This document shows, in pieces, positions 5,254 through 5,679 of a DNA stretch of 5,679 nt (positions are counted from its first letter, which is position 1; the number at the start of each line of letters is the position of its first letter). This DNA is from Pseudomonadota bacterium (lineage in GTDB: Bacteria > Pseudomonadota > Alphaproteobacteria > Rhizobiales > Xanthobacteraceae), in NCBI GenBank assembly GCA_023431725.1, contig JAEYVN010000123.1, positions 1-5,679 of the forward strand, in the 5' to 3' direction. Under the pieces are notes generated by a model. That model did no database searches. It was given only the letters and a program-made list of their open reading frames with translations, and was not told the origin of the DNA. Both the position numbers and the translations under genes were made by a program.

Positions 5254-5679
5254 ATGTAATCCGTCGCCGCGGCTGGGAAATTCCTGAAAGTCAGGTCACG
5301 CCCGAGCATTTCTTCTTCAATCGTCGCGCGTTTCTGGCCGGTGCCGCCAGCATTGCGGTGATGTCGCCGCAACTGGCATCCGCCCAGCGGGTCGCCGATC
5401 TGCCGGACCCGACCGCCGATCTCTATCCGGCCAGGGCCGACACGAAATATCCGATCGATCGCCCGCAGACCGACGAGAAGATCGCGACCACCTACAACAA
5501 TTTCTATGAGTTCGGCGGCGACAAGGCGATCGCGCAGCGCGCGCAGGTGCTGAAGACGCGGCCCTGGACGATCAAGATCGACGGCATGGTGGAGAAGCCG
5601 TTCGAGATCGGCATCGACGATCTCATTCGCAAGATGACGCTGGAAGAGCGCGTCTATCGGCTGCGTTGCGTGGAAGCCT
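5250..5679 (+). CDS. msrP: Protein-methionine-sulfoxide reductase catalytic subunit MsrP (YedY), 3' end missing
   Basis: The first 143 residues are present; the family is usually about 300-330 long. MsrP is a periplasmic molybdopterin enzyme that reduces methionine sulfoxide in envelope proteins, taking electrons from the haem membrane protein MsrQ. The N-terminus has a twin-arginine signal, NRRAFLAGAAS (24-34), followed by a hydrophobic stretch and ASA before residue 46, so export folded with cofactor via Tat is expected. TYNNFYEFGGDK (81-92), LKTRPWTIKIDG (101-112) and LEERVYRLRCVEA (131-143) closely match E. coli YedY; Cys140 is the molybdenum-ligating cysteine. The ATG at 5250 has AGGGAG seven bases upstream. 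The gene lies 243 bases after the EF-G-like gene, with tandem repeats and a small upstream frame between, suggesting its own promoter. Any msrQ would be beyond the window. Confidence 0.94.
   Translation, partial: MNVIRRRGWEIPESQVTPEHFFFNRRAFLAGAASIAVMSPQLASAQRVADLPDPTADLYPARADTKYPIDRPQTDEKIATTYNNFYEFGGDKAIAQRAQVLKTRPWTIKIDGMVEKPFEIGIDDLIRKMTLEERVYRLRCVEA

Noticed and set aside
5213..5287. A 24-codon plus-strand frame with three cysteines overlapping the start of msrP
   Set aside because: It has no proper Shine-Dalgarno spacing, and its Cys residues come from reading TGC/TGT out of frame through the msrP start region; it is most likely chance.

Overview
The window (about 60% G+C by eye) looks like the chromosome of an alphaproteobacterium, most probably a Rhizobiales member close to Bradyrhizobium, Rhodopseudomonas or Afipia. 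The grounds are the protein families present (an OpgC-type acyltransferase, a divergent second elongation factor G, a Tat-exported MsrP), the codon choice, and a palindromic intergenic repeat of a kind I associate with that group. The assignment rests on recognition, not on a search.

Layout. Positions 1-1864 hold two minus-strand genes. The upstream one (1864-668) encodes a polytopic OpgC-family acyltransferase. The downstream one (552 to beyond position 1, 3' end missing) encodes an exported SGNH/GDSL hydrolase. Together they could modify acyl groups on a periplasmic glucan or other glycan. A 132-base divergent intergenic region with an inverted repeat and a short direct repeat separates them from a plus-strand class I methyltransferase (best start 1997, end 2629). 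The 301-base gap 2630-2930 holds two small hairpins, a candidate intrinsic terminator, two tandem copies of a roughly 47-base palindromic repeat, and a strong Shine-Dalgarno site. Next is a complete EF-G paralogue (2931-5006). It has a degenerate G domain, with the catalytic histidine of the DxPGH motif replaced by serine, but an intact tip of domain IV. The 243-base gap 5007-5249 holds an inverted repeat, an exact-period 15-base tandem repeat and a six-codon upstream reading frame that overlaps the next start. The window ends inside an msrP (yedY) gene, just after the molybdenum-ligating cysteine.

How the genes relate. The OpgC/SGNH pair and MsrP act in the envelope: glycan decoration, and repair of oxidised methionine in periplasmic proteins. 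EF-G2 and the methyltransferase are cytosolic. EF-G2 and msrP lie in the same direction but are separated by a long, structured gap, so a single operon is not evident. I see no phage genes, transposase, CRISPR array, tRNA or rRNA. The most distinctive points are the divergent GTPase, the repeat pair sitting directly in front of its ribosome-binding site, and the possible leader control in front of msrP.
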